From: Elusimicrobia bacterium RBG_16_66_12
GTDB taxonomy: Bacteria; Elusimicrobiota; Elusimicrobia; UBA1565; UBA9628
Reading direction: 5' to 3'
Assembly: GCA_001800005.1 (NCBI GenBank)
Contig: MGUL01000125.1
Coordinates: 18,430-31,145 of the forward strand
Length of the DNA: 12,716 nt
Below the pieces are notes generated by a model. That model did no database searches. It was not told the origin of the DNA and was given only the letters and a program-made list of their open reading frames with translations. Shown piece by piece: positions 1 through 5,979 of this stretch (position 1 is its first letter; every line of letters begins with the position of its first letter). The position numbers and the translations under genes were made by a program.

Positions 1-462
1 CGGTCGATCCTGGTCACGAGCCGTTTCGAGGAAAAGGCGATCCTCGAGGAATGCCTACGGCTCAAGGCCCGGATGATCCCCAAAGGCCTGGCCGGTTTCG
101 TCCCCATCCGGGTCCGGCCGGCGACCGGTGCTGGCGCGCGGCTCGATGCGGTGCTCATCGACGACGATGCGCTGGTGCGGCTGAATTGGAGCACGGCGGC
201 CAAGCGGGCGGGGAAGTCCCTCAACGCTTACGCGGACGCGGCCGCCTTCTTCGCCGATTTGGACGCGGGCACCATCCCCACGGATACATCCATCTACATC
301 GATTCGAACCTCGCCGATGGGGTCAAGGGCGAAGACGTGGCTCGGGAGATCGACCGCCGGGGGTTCTCGGAGATCCGGCTGGCGACGGGGCATGACCCTG
401 AGACGCTTCCCAGAATGCCGTGGATCAAGAAGATCGTCGGCAAAGAAGCTCCCTGGAGCTAG
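1..462 (+). CDS. C-terminal part of a signalling protein ending in a response-regulator receiver domain (5' end outside window)
   Basis: The open frame enters from the left edge and ends at TAG 460-462, leaving 153 residues. Residues 1-36 (ILVTS, then EEKAILEECLRLKA, then RMIPK and GFVPI) look like the last strands and helices of one receiver-like fold. Residues 48-153 form a full receiver domain: acidic cluster D54-D55-D56, probable phosphoacceptor D101 in IYIDSN, T129 in LATGH, and K148 in VGKEAPW. Tandem receivers at a C-terminus are typical of hybrid sensor histidine kinases, so this is probably the tail of such a kinase that takes part in phosphorelay in the cytoplasm. The kinase core is not in the window, so this remains inference. 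An internal ATG at 73 could start a shorter protein, but the fold clearly extends upstream of it. The gene converges on the membrane-protein gene with only 4 nt between stop codons. Confidence 0.75.
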   Translation, partial: RSILVTSRFEEKAILEECLRLKARMIPKGLAGFVPIRVRPATGAGARLDAVLIDDDALVRLNWSTAAKRAGKSLNAYADAAAFFADLDAGTIPTDTSIYIDSNLADGVKGEDVAREIDRRGFSEIRLATGHDPETLPRMPWIKKIVGKEAPWS

Positions 463-466
463 TTCT

Positions 467-910
467 TTAGAAACGAGGGGGCTGGCGGCGGGCGCGGTAG
501 GTGATGAACGCGCCGCAGGCCGCCCCCGCGAGGGCCATGCCCCGCATCAGGGCCAGCTGGCCTTGCGTCGTGTCCGACAGCATGGGCGCGGCGAAGATCG
601 AGACGAAGGCCGCCAGCGCGCCGCAGCCCAGCACGCCGAGGGCGTAGCCGAACAGCGCTCCGGCCCGATCCCACACGCGCGAGCCCAGGAGCTTGCTGAG
701 GAGGGGGATCTCCTCGAGCTTCTCAGTGACGGCGACGCAGGCGACTACGGCGCCGAACAGGACCGCCATGCCCAGGGCCGCGTAGACCGGGCCCTTCCAC
801 CAGGAGCGCTCGCCGATGCCGATGGCCAGCGCGACGCCCACGAAGGCGATCATGATGGGGATCTCGTAAAGCGTCCCGCGTTCGTCCCGGGCGATGTCGG
901 AGAGTTCCAT
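467..910 (-). CDS. Uncharacterised small integral membrane protein (four predicted helices)
   Basis: The protein has 147 residues and no family I recognise. Hydrophobic stretches at about residues 17-33, 41-61, 82-107 and 120-138 predict four membrane helices. A charged loop (about 63-80, with EKLEE and SRVWDR) separates helices 2 and 3, and the tail is basic (YRARRQPPRF). Codons are strongly G/C-ending, which supports real coding. The start is ATG at 910-908. There is no strong Shine-Dalgarno; an AAGG lies about 13 nt upstream. The TAA of a short open tail on the same strand ends 3 nt before the ATG, so translation may be coupled. The stop (469-467) is 4 nt from the convergent receiver gene. 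No function can be assigned. Confidence 0.65.
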   Translation of the reverse strand: MELSDIARDERGTLYEIPIMIAFVGVALAIGIGERSWWKGPVYAALGMAVLFGAVVACVAVTEKLEEIPLLSKLLGSRVWDRAGALFGYALGVLGCGALAAFVSIFAAPMLSDTTQGQLALMRGMALAGAACGAFITYRARRQPPRF

Positions 911-913
911 GGC

Positions 914-998
914 TTAGAGGACCTTGTAGAGGGTGAGCGTCTTCTTCTTGCCGCGGGTGGTGCTGTTCTCGAGCTTCTCGAAGGAGGTCCGCTCCCGT
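914..998 (-). pseudogene. Possible 3' coding remnant lacking a start codon
   Basis: On the minus strand an open stretch ends in TAA at 916-914, 3 nt before the ATG of the four-helix membrane protein. Its last 26 sense codons (from GAG at about 994) all end in G or C, as in the real genes here. They encode TSFEKLENSTTRGKKK followed by TLTLYKVL. Upstream of about 1000 codon use turns AT-ending, and the frame meets a TGA at 1033-1031 with no ATG, GTG or TTG in between. This fits a gene tail whose 5' part was lost, perhaps in the rearrangement that brought in the nearby insertion sequence. It could also be chance. No family is recognised. Confidence 0.3.
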
Positions 999-1001
999 TG
1001 A

Positions 1002-1034
1002 ACAATAGTGAACCATGCCCATCTACCTTGTCAA
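1002..1034 (-). promoter_or_regulatory. Weak promoter candidate reading toward the four-helix membrane protein
   Basis: A perfect TTGACA -35 hexamer lies on the minus strand at 1034-1029. The best -10 candidates are CACTAT at 1010-1005 (18-nt spacer, poor match) and TATTGT at 1007-1002 (21-nt spacer, too long). The area is AT-rich compared with its surroundings. The -35 is convincing and the -10 is not, so confidence is low. Confidence 0.2.
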
Positions 1035-1096
1035 GCACCCGAATCAACCCCAATCCTCGGATAAGCCGTAATGGCGGGCTTTGAAGTCGAGAAAAT

Positions 1097-1110
1097 CGAT
1101 TCGCGAATCG
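1097..1110. repeat. Perfect 14-bp palindrome CGATTCGCGAATCG
   Basis: Both strands read CGATTCGCGAATCG. It lies in the gene-free region upstream of the four-helix membrane protein. A near repeat of its half (CGATTCGGGG) occurs at 1131-1140. A dyad of this size could be the operator of a homodimeric regulator, but no regulator gene is adjacent. Confidence 0.5.
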
Positions 1111-1204
1111 CGGCACGGCCGCGGGCCGAGCGATTCGGGGACGCGCACGGCGCGCGTAACGCCGATTTCTCGGGCTTGCGGCAACGGGGCCCGCGTGGAT
1201 CGAG

Positions 1205-1222
1205 TTATCCACGTTGTCCACA
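1205..1222 (+). other. Two abutting DnaA-box-like nonamers
   Basis: TTATCCACG at 1205-1213 is followed directly by TTGTCCACA at 1214-1222. Each differs from the DnaA consensus TTATCCACA at one position, and both face the same way. Tandem boxes of this kind occur near replication origins and DnaA-controlled promoters. There is no dnaA, dnaN or AT-rich unwinding element here, so I do not call an origin. Confidence 0.35.
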
Positions 1223-1256
1223 GGCGCAACTGCTGGCGCCAACAGTTGAGGGCGGC

Positions 1257-2361
1257 TTACCCGGACGTCGTCAGCGCGGGACTGAGCACCGCCCAACGTG
1301 CGCGTTCGAAGACCTCGAAGTGCGCGAAGCTTCCAGACAGCTTCATGGCCACCTGGCCTGCGTGGCGAACCAGCTTGGCCGCTCGGCACAGCAACCGGAA
1401 CCGCAGGTTCTTGATCTCAAATTTGCGCCAACTTTCCGGCAACGCGCAGTTCTTGAACGTCTGCACCAGGTTGTAAGCGATCAGGCAGACCTGAAGATAC
1501 GCCGCGTTCGCCATCAACTGCCCGCAAGGCAGGCGATCCATGCCGAAACCGTCCTTGAATCGTTTCAGCGAGTAAGAAAGTCTCCTCGCCGCGCACGACC
1601 AACTGCCATTCCCCCTCGGGAATCTCGTCGATGGCCTCTCGCACCGCCGCGTCCATGTCCGCACTGATCGAGAACTCAATGTCGTGCTTGAGGCAATACG
1701 ACATCACGCTCAGATTGTAGCCCGCGCTATCGGATCTCACGCGCAGCTTCGTGCCCTGCGGCAGCAGCCGGCGACATTGCCCCAGCAGGCTTCGCAGGTG
1801 CGATTGTGGGGAGCTGTTTCCGGGACGGAATACCCCGGAAAGAAAAACATCGGGCTCGTCAAGCCACGCCAGGAGCGGATTGTAGCCGTCAAAGCCCTTG
1901 TAGGTTTGCTGCGCCTCTTTCTTGTCCGCCTCGATCAGGCTTGAGTCGATGTCCAATGTCAGGCGCTTATGCCCTCCGCGCGCCAATAGCCGCCGGACCT
2001 GACGCGCGTTTACTCGCCCCAGACGGCTCAGCGCCATGTGCCCGAAGCGCCGCAGAAAATCTCCCTGGCTGTTGGGCGCGGGCAAGTCCTTCCACAACCA
2101 ACCCTGCAGCCCGCCGTCCTCGCGCAACAGGCGCGTGTCCTCAAGCCCCTCGCCGCCTGCGATCAGCGTCAGCGCCAGGCTCAGCACATAGTCGGACGTG
2201 CGGTATCGCCCCAATCGTTCCCATAATCCGGGCAACTCGTCGAGATCTTTGACCAGCTTGCTCCGGTGCGCCAGTTCAGTCAGTAACGGCAATCCCGCAA
2301 ACGACGTGAGGCGCTCGGTTGATTTTTCGACTTTCCAACCGTGCCCAAGTTGGGCTATCAT
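1257..2361 (-). pseudogene. IS1380-family transposase, frameshifted and internally deleted
   Basis: The first part runs from ATG 2361-2359 for about 261 residues in one frame. It shows the IS1380-type core with LTLDID (D137/D139), GYNPLLAWLDEP and VRSDSAGYN (D211). The C-terminal part lies in another frame from about 1571 to TAA 1259-1257, with SLKRFKDGFGMDRLPCG, ANAAYL and IAYNL, the characteristic end of the family. Joined at about 1571-1582, the two parts give about 365 residues, against roughly 430-450 usual for the family. The segment normally preceding the FGMD block, which carries the third catalytic acidic residue in an RG..EN-type motif, is missing. The element is therefore a deleted and frameshifted copy and should be inactive by itself. 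Codon use is less G/C-ending than in neighbouring genes, consistent with acquisition. Confidence 0.85.
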
Positions 2362-2399
2362 CTTTTCACCTCGCGGGTGAAAAGTTAGCGCTTTTCACC
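2362..2399 (-). repeat. Three alternating copies of a 9-mer immediately before the transposase start
   Basis: In the minus-strand transcript, GGTGAAAAG (2399-2391) is followed by CGCTAA, then CTTTTCACC (2384-2376), then CGCGA, then GGTGAAAAG (2370-2362), then the ATG. The middle copy can pair perfectly with either outer copy, giving two mutually exclusive 9-bp hairpins. The downstream hairpin includes most of the likely Shine-Dalgarno (GAGGTG) and abuts the start codon, so it would hide the ribosome binding site. This resembles the structures that insertion sequences use to limit transposase translation. The units could alternatively be transposase-binding sites. Confidence 0.6.
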
Positions 2400-2439
2400 G
2401 TTGCCCCTCAGGGCGATGCTCTCCTCGGAGACGCGGGGT

Positions 2440-2469
2440 ATTCTATTTTTTGGGCGACAGGTCTGTCTG
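2440..2469 (-). promoter_or_regulatory. Candidate promoter for the transposase
   Basis: On the minus strand, CAGACA (2469-2464) and TAGAAT (2445-2440) are separated by 18 nt. TAGAAT matches the -10 consensus at five of six positions and CAGACA matches the -35 at four of six. It lies about 80 nt upstream of the transposase ATG, so the alternating 9-mer hairpins would fall in the leader. It may lie in host DNA flanking the element. Confidence 0.25.
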
Positions 2470-2524
2470 CCTTGTCCGAGGATCCGGCACCCGCCATCCC
2501 ATCGAGACGCGCGAGGGGCCCCCG

Positions 2525-2553
2525 GTTCCATACCGTCCGATTGTTGATATCAT
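2525..2553 (+). promoter_or_regulatory. Candidate -10 element at the head of the polyamine operon
   Basis: TATCAT at 2548-2553 matches the -10 consensus at five of six positions and ends 6 nt before the ATG at 2560. GTTCCA at 2525-2530 is a poor -35 at 17-nt spacing. Transcription from it would begin at or next to the ATG, giving a leaderless message. The only purine-rich stretch before the ATG (AGGGG) is 1 nt away, too close to act as a normal Shine-Dalgarno. Confidence 0.25.
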
Positions 2554-2559
2554 AGGGGC

Positions 2560-4071
2560 ATGCCCACCCAAACCCCCGCCCTCAAGAACGAAGTCCTCGT
2601 CCTGAAGCAGTACATCGCCGGCAAATGGATCGACGGCTCCACCACCAAGGAGATCGTCTCCACCAACCCCGCCGACGACCGCCAGGTCATCGCCCGCCTG
2701 AGGGGCGCCGACAAGAGCGACGCCCTGCGCGCCCTCGACGCGGCGCAGAAAGCCTTCCCGGCCTGGCGCGACACGCCCGCGCCCGTGCGCGGCCGCATCC
2801 TCGCCAAGGCCGCCATGATCGCGCGCGCCCGCAAGGAAGAGCTGGCCCGCTTGATGACCCGCGAGGAGGGGAAGATATACCCCGAGGCCCTCGGCGAGAT
2901 CGACAAAGGCCTGACGCTGATGGACTGGTTCGCCGGCGAGGGGATGCGCCTGATGGGCGTCACCGCTCCCTCCGAGCTGCCTCGCAATATCCTCTACACC
3001 CTGCGCCAGCCGCTGGGGGTCGTCTCCATCATCACACCCTGGAACTTCCCCTGGGCCATCCCGGTCTGGAAGATCTCCCCGGCCCTCGTCGCCGGCAATT
3101 GCGTCGTCTTCAAGCCCGCCTCGCTCGTGCCCGCGATGGCCGTCGAGATCGTCAGGATCTTCGAGGAGGCGGGGCTTCCCGCCGGCGTCTTGAACCTCAT
3201 CCTCGGATCCGGCTCGGCCGTGGGCGACGTCCTCGTCGAGGACGCGCGCGTCAAGGCGGTCTCGTTCACCGGATCCAACGAGATCGGCAAGCGCGTGCAC
3301 ACCATCGCCGGCGCCCGCGGCATCAAGGTCACCTGCGAGATGGGGGGCAAGAACCCCGCCGTCGTGATGGCCGACGCCGACTTGAACCTCGCGCTGGCCG
3401 GCGTGATGAAGGGCGCCTTCGGCTCGACCGGCCAGCGCTGCACCGCCACCTCGCGCCTGATCCTCGACGAGAAGATCGCCGACCGCTTCCTGAAGCTGCT
3501 GCTGGCCGAGGTCAAGAAGATCAGGCTCGGCGACGGCCTGGAGAAGGGTGTCGGCTTGGGGCCGGCCGTCGACGAGTCCCAACTCAAGACCGACCTGGAC
3601 TACATCGAGATCGCAAAGAAAGAAGGCGCCAAGCTCCTCTGCGGCGGCAAGCGCCCGGCGGACAAGAACCTCGCTCACGGCTATTTCGTGGAGCCGACGG
3701 TCTTCGACGGCGTGACGCCGAAGATGCGCCTGTGGCGCGAGGAGGTCTTCGGCCCCGTCCTGGCAGTCACGCGCGCGAAGAGCTTCGATGAGGCGCTCGA
3801 GCTTGCCAACGACTGCGAGTTCGGCCTCACCTGCGCGATCTACACCCAGGACCTGACGCAGGCCCTGCGCTTCTCGGAGGCCGCCGAGGTCGGGATGGTC
3901 CACGTGAACAGCCCCACCATCGGCGGGGAGGCCCAGGTCCCCTTCGGCGGGGTCAAAGGCTCCGGCGTCGGCGAGCGGGAGATGTCGAAGGAAGGGCTCC
4001 ACTTCTTCACCGAGCTCAAGACCGTCTTCCTCGACTACACGGGCGCCGCTCGCTCGTCGAACATATATTGA
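2560..4071 (+). CDS. NAD(P)+-dependent aldehyde dehydrogenase, semialdehyde-oxidising type
   Basis: The protein has 503 residues, a full-length aldehyde dehydrogenase that oxidises an aldehyde to the carboxylate in the cytosol. The cofactor site is visible at TPWNFPWAIPVWK (159-171, N162) and FKPAS (K185). The general base is E260 in CEMGGKNP, the catalytic cysteine C294 in GQRCTATSR, and EEVFGP sits at 394-399. The C-terminus (GGEAQVPFGGVKGSG, then FFTELKTV) resembles succinate-semialdehyde and 2-oxoglutarate-semialdehyde dehydrogenases and lacks features of RocA-type pyrroline-5-carboxylate dehydrogenase. In this operon it probably oxidises the semialdehyde made by the adjacent aminotransferases (4-aminobutanal, succinate semialdehyde or similar). 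The exact substrate cannot be read from sequence. It is the first gene of the operon. The ATG at 2560 adds about 14 residues before the conserved start of the fold. Confidence 0.9.
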   Translation: MPTQTPALKNEVLVLKQYIAGKWIDGSTTKEIVSTNPADDRQVIARLRGADKSDALRALDAAQKAFPAWRDTPAPVRGRILAKAAMIARARKEELARLMTREEGKIYPEALGEIDKGLTLMDWFAGEGMRLMGVTAPSELPRNILYTLRQPLGVVSIITPWNFPWAIPVWKISPALVAGNCVVFKPASLVPAMAVEIVRIFEEAGLPAGVLNLILGSGSAVGDVLVEDARVKAVSFTGSNEIGKRVHTIAGARGIKVTCEMGGKNPAVVMADADLNLALAGVMKGAFGSTGQRCTATSRLILDEKIADRFLKLLLAEVKKIRLGDGLEKGVGLGPAVDESQLKTDLDYIEIAKKEGAKLLCGGKRPADKNLAHGYFVEPTVFDGVTPKMRLWREEVFGPVLAVTRAKSFDEALELANDCEFGLTCAIYTQDLTQALRFSEAAEVGMVHVNSPTIGGEAQVPFGGVKGSGVGEREMSKEGLHFFTELKTVFLDYTGAARSSNIY

Positions 4072-4079
4072 GGGGCTCC

Positions 4080-4694
4080 GTGTCCCCGTTCGCAGCTGTC
4101 GTCACGGGCGGTTCAGCCGGCTTCTTCGGGGCGGCGCTGGCGCACCTGCTGACGACGCTCGCCGACCGCCTCGGGGCTGAGGGCTGGCTGCGCGGGCCGT
4201 ACGGGCCGCAATTCTTCCCGATTGCCCTCTACACGGCCGTCTTTTACGCCGCCATCGGAGCCGCGGCCGGGCGGCGGACCGGCGCGGCTCTGGCGGGGTT
4301 GCTGGGGCCGATGCTCGGCATCGCGGGACTCCTGGCCGGACTCACGCGCTACTCCGGCTGGGGGATGCCCCGCGGCCTGCCCGGCACGCCCCAATGGCAG
4401 TTGGCGGTCACCGTGGTCTACGGCGTCTCCGTCTGGGGCACGATCTCGGTCCTGGGCATATTGGCCGGACGCACCGCGCGCTGGCGGGGGGCCCTGGCGG
4501 CCGTCATCGGCTCCCTATGCGCCTACGGCTCCCTGGCCCTCATCCTGGCGGCGGTCCCGTCCTACGGGAAGAATCCCTGGAACCCCGTCTCCTTCATCCC
4601 GTCGCCCGTAAACCTGCTCGACGGCCTGCTATCCGGCGTCGGGCTCTGCCTGGCATTGTCGCTCGACGAACGAATCGACCGGAGGCCGTCATGA
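4080..4694 (+). CDS. Uncharacterised polytopic membrane protein inside the polyamine operon
   Basis: From GTG 4080 the protein has 204 residues. About six hydrophobic segments are visible (roughly 6-28, 44-64, 68-88, 105-128, 134-156, 174-192). A conserved-looking loop between helices 5 and 6 is rich in Pro, Asn and aromatics (YGKNPWNP, then VSFIPSPVN), and the tail is charged (DERIDRRPS). I do not recognise the family. GTG 4080 is preferred because AGGGG at 4071-4075 precedes it. A TTG at 4068 would overlap the dehydrogenase stop codon and add four residues. The stop codon overlaps the next start as ATGA (4691-4694), so translation is probably coupled to the aminotransferase. Position suggests a part in transport or handling of the same substrate, but this is inference from context only. 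Confidence 0.75.
   Translation: MSPFAAVVTGGSAGFFGAALAHLLTTLADRLGAEGWLRGPYGPQFFPIALYTAVFYAAIGAAAGRRTGAALAGLLGPMLGIAGLLAGLTRYSGWGMPRGLPGTPQWQLAVTVVYGVSVWGTISVLGILAGRTARWRGALAAVIGSLCAYGSLALILAAVPSYGKNPWNPVSFIPSPVNLLDGLLSGVGLCLALSLDERIDRRPS
4681..4685 (+). promoter_or_regulatory. Ribosome binding site fixing the AGXT2-like start
   Basis: GGAGG at 4681-4685 lies 5 nt before ATG 4691. It is one of the best Shine-Dalgarno matches in the operon. It favours this start over the much longer open frame that extends upstream to 4394. Confidence 0.75.
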
Positions 4695-5968
4695 AGACCG
4701 ATATCGCAGCCCAGCGCGCCAAGCACCTTCTGCCCCTGCCCGGCCCCATGTACGCCCGCCCCATCCAGATCGTCGAGGGGCGCATGCAGTTCCTCTACGA
4801 CGAGAACGGCAAGGAATATCTCGACGCCTTCGCCGGCGTGGCCACGGTCTCCATCGGGCACTCGCATCCCGGCTTCGTGAAGGCCCTGAAGGGTCAGATC
4901 GACGTCCTCCAGCACACCCCGCCGCTCTACCTGCACCCCAGCGTGGGGGCGTTCGCCGAACGCCTGGCGAAGAAGGCGCGGAGCGTCAACCCCGACATGG
5001 AGGTCTGCTTCTTCACCAACTCCGGCTCCGAAGCCAACGAGATGGCCGCGATGCTCGCCAAGGCCCACACCGGCCGACATGAGTTCGTCGCCGTCCAGCG
5101 CTCCTACCATGGCCGCACGCTGATGACCATAGCGCTCACCGGCCAGGGCCCCTGGCGCAACAACCAGCCCTATCCCGTCGGCGTGTCCTTTGCGCCCACC
5201 GACTACGCGTACCGATTCGACGGCACGCCCGCAGCCAGCACGAAGGCCGCGCTGAAGGGGCTGGCCGAAACGCTCAAGACCTCCACCTCGGGCAAGATCG
5301 CGGGCTTCTTCGCCGAGACCATCCTGGGCGTGGGGGGGGCGATCACGCCGGGACCGGAATATTTCCAAGAGGCCGTCGAGCTGGTTCATCGGCACGGAGG
5401 ATTGTTCGTCTGCGATGAAGTCCAAGCGGGCGTGGGCCGGACCGGCAAGCACTACTTCGGCATCCAGCATTGGGGGGCCAAGCCCGACATCATCGTGATG
5501 GCCAAGGGGCTGGGCAACGGTTATCCGATCGGCGCGGTGATCACGACCGCCGCCGTCGCGGCCTCGGTCAAGGGCCTGCTGCACTACAACACCTTCGGGG
5601 GCGGCGCGATGGCCATGGCCGCGGCCGGCGCGGTGATGGACGCCGTCGAAGGAGAAAAACTGGCCGACAACGCCGCGCGCGTCGGCGGCAAGCTCAAGGC
5701 CGGCCTGGAGACCCTCGCAGGAAAGTCCGATTGCATCGGCGAGGTCCGAGGCATGGGGCTCATGCTCGGCGTCGAACTCGTCAAGAGCAAGAAGACCAAG
5801 GAGCCCGCGCCCGAGCTGACGCTGGCCGCCGTCGAGAAGATGAAGGACCTGGGCGTGCTGGTGGGCAAGGGGGGACTGGAGGGCTCCACCATACGCATCA
5901 AGCCGCCGCTCTGCTTCACCGAGGCCGACGCCCGGCGCACCTGCGAGGCGCTGGCTCAGGCCATTTGA
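4691..5968 (+). CDS. PLP-dependent class III aminotransferase, alanine-glyoxylate aminotransferase 2-like
   Basis: The protein has 425 residues, normal for fold-type I, class III aminotransferases. Visible motifs are TNSGSEAN (109-116), SYHGRT (138-143), CDEVQAGVGRTG (241-252, D242 contacting the PLP ring nitrogen), and the Schiff-base lysine K272 in MAKGLGNGYPIG. R402 (IRIKPPL) is a likely carboxylate contact. The N-terminal block (YLDAFAGVATVSIGHSHP) matches the AGXT2 / 3-aminoisobutyrate-pyruvate aminotransferase group better than GabT or ArgD. Likely amino donors are beta-alanine, 3-aminoisobutyrate, GABA or a related omega-amino acid. Substrate is not fixed by sequence, and putrescine or GABA aminotransferase activity is possible given the operon. 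It starts within the stop of the membrane-protein gene and ends 11 nt before the ornithine aminotransferase. Confidence 0.85.
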   Translation: MKTDIAAQRAKHLLPLPGPMYARPIQIVEGRMQFLYDENGKEYLDAFAGVATVSIGHSHPGFVKALKGQIDVLQHTPPLYLHPSVGAFAERLAKKARSVNPDMEVCFFTNSGSEANEMAAMLAKAHTGRHEFVAVQRSYHGRTLMTIALTGQGPWRNNQPYPVGVSFAPTDYAYRFDGTPAASTKAALKGLAETLKTSTSGKIAGFFAETILGVGGAITPGPEYFQEAVELVHRHGGLFVCDEVQAGVGRTGKHYFGIQHWGAKPDIIVMAKGLGNGYPIGAVITTAAVAASVKGLLHYNTFGGGAMAMAAAGAVMDAVEGEKLADNAARVGGKLKAGLETLAGKSDCIGEVRGMGLMLGVELVKSKKTKEPAPELTLAAVEKMKDLGVLVGKGGLEGSTIRIKPPLCFTEADARRTCEALAQAI

Positions 5969-5979
5969 TAGACTTGCGC

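Larger units (their letters stand above)
911..1256. other. 346-bp region without an intact gene
   Basis: It lies between the membrane-protein gene and the decayed transposase. Working left to right it contains a short coding-like tail on the minus strand (914 to about 998), an isolated TTGACA hexamer on the minus strand (1034-1029), a perfect 14-bp palindrome (1097-1110), and two abutting DnaA-box-like nonamers (1205-1222). I see no tRNA, no rho-independent terminator and no clear Shine-Dalgarno plus start pair. The reading frames that span it differ from neighbouring genes in codon use and resemble no family, so I treat them as chance. Confidence 0.6.
1257..2399 (-). mobile_element. Remnant of an IS1380-family insertion sequence, ends not resolved
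   Basis: The decayed transposase defines the element, and the bounds given are minimal. I could not find a convincing pair of terminal inverted repeats or a target-site duplication. The best candidate, an 8-bp inverted match GGCAACGG (1180-1187 against 2398-2405), is short and lacks matching flanks. The element sits directly upstream of the polyamine operon, in the opposite orientation to it. Confidence 0.7.

Noticed and set aside
1201..1260. Replication origin at the DnaA-like boxes
   Set aside because: Only two imperfect boxes are present, with no AT-rich unwinding region and no dnaA, dnaN, gidA or rep-type gene nearby.
1044..1389. Minus-strand open frames spanning the gap between the membrane protein and the transposase
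   Set aside because: They are Arg/Pro-rich with no recognisable motif, run through the transposase C-terminus in another frame, and show no coding-like codon use.
1257..2361. Programmed frameshift producing the full transposase
   Set aside because: Joining the two frames still leaves the conserved segment before FGMD missing, so decay by deletion explains the data better than recoding. I also saw no slippery heptamer at the junction.
1180..2405. GGCAACGG inverted pair (1180-1187 and 2398-2405) as terminal repeats of the insertion sequence
   Set aside because: Only eight bases match cleanly, the flanking bases give no target duplication, and a match of this length is fairly likely by chance over the search area.
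2411..2455. T-rich stretch (TATTCTATTTTTT) as a rho-independent terminator on the plus strand
   Set aside because: The preceding possible stems are only about four base pairs (CTCC/GGAG), too weak. The same bases are better explained as a -10 region on the minus strand.
2443..4002. Long open frame on the minus strand across the aldehyde dehydrogenase
   Set aside because: It is the antisense shadow of a well-identified gene in GC-rich DNA. Its residue composition (Asp/Gly/Leu/Ala rich, no motifs) matches no family. The same applies to minus-strand frames at 4562-5584, 5989-7089 and 8167-9288.
2560..4071. Aldehyde dehydrogenase as RocA (pyrroline-5-carboxylate dehydrogenase), the usual partner of ornithine aminotransferase
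   Set aside because: The C-terminal block (GGEAQVPFGGVKGSG) and general pattern fit succinate-semialdehyde or oxoglutarate-semialdehyde dehydrogenases, not RocA.
4394..4690. Longer start for the AGXT2-like aminotransferase at 4394
   Set aside because: The extra 99 residues lie in a shifted frame over the membrane-protein gene and are Arg/Gly/His-rich. GGAGG sits at the right distance from ATG 4691, and the conserved fold begins there.
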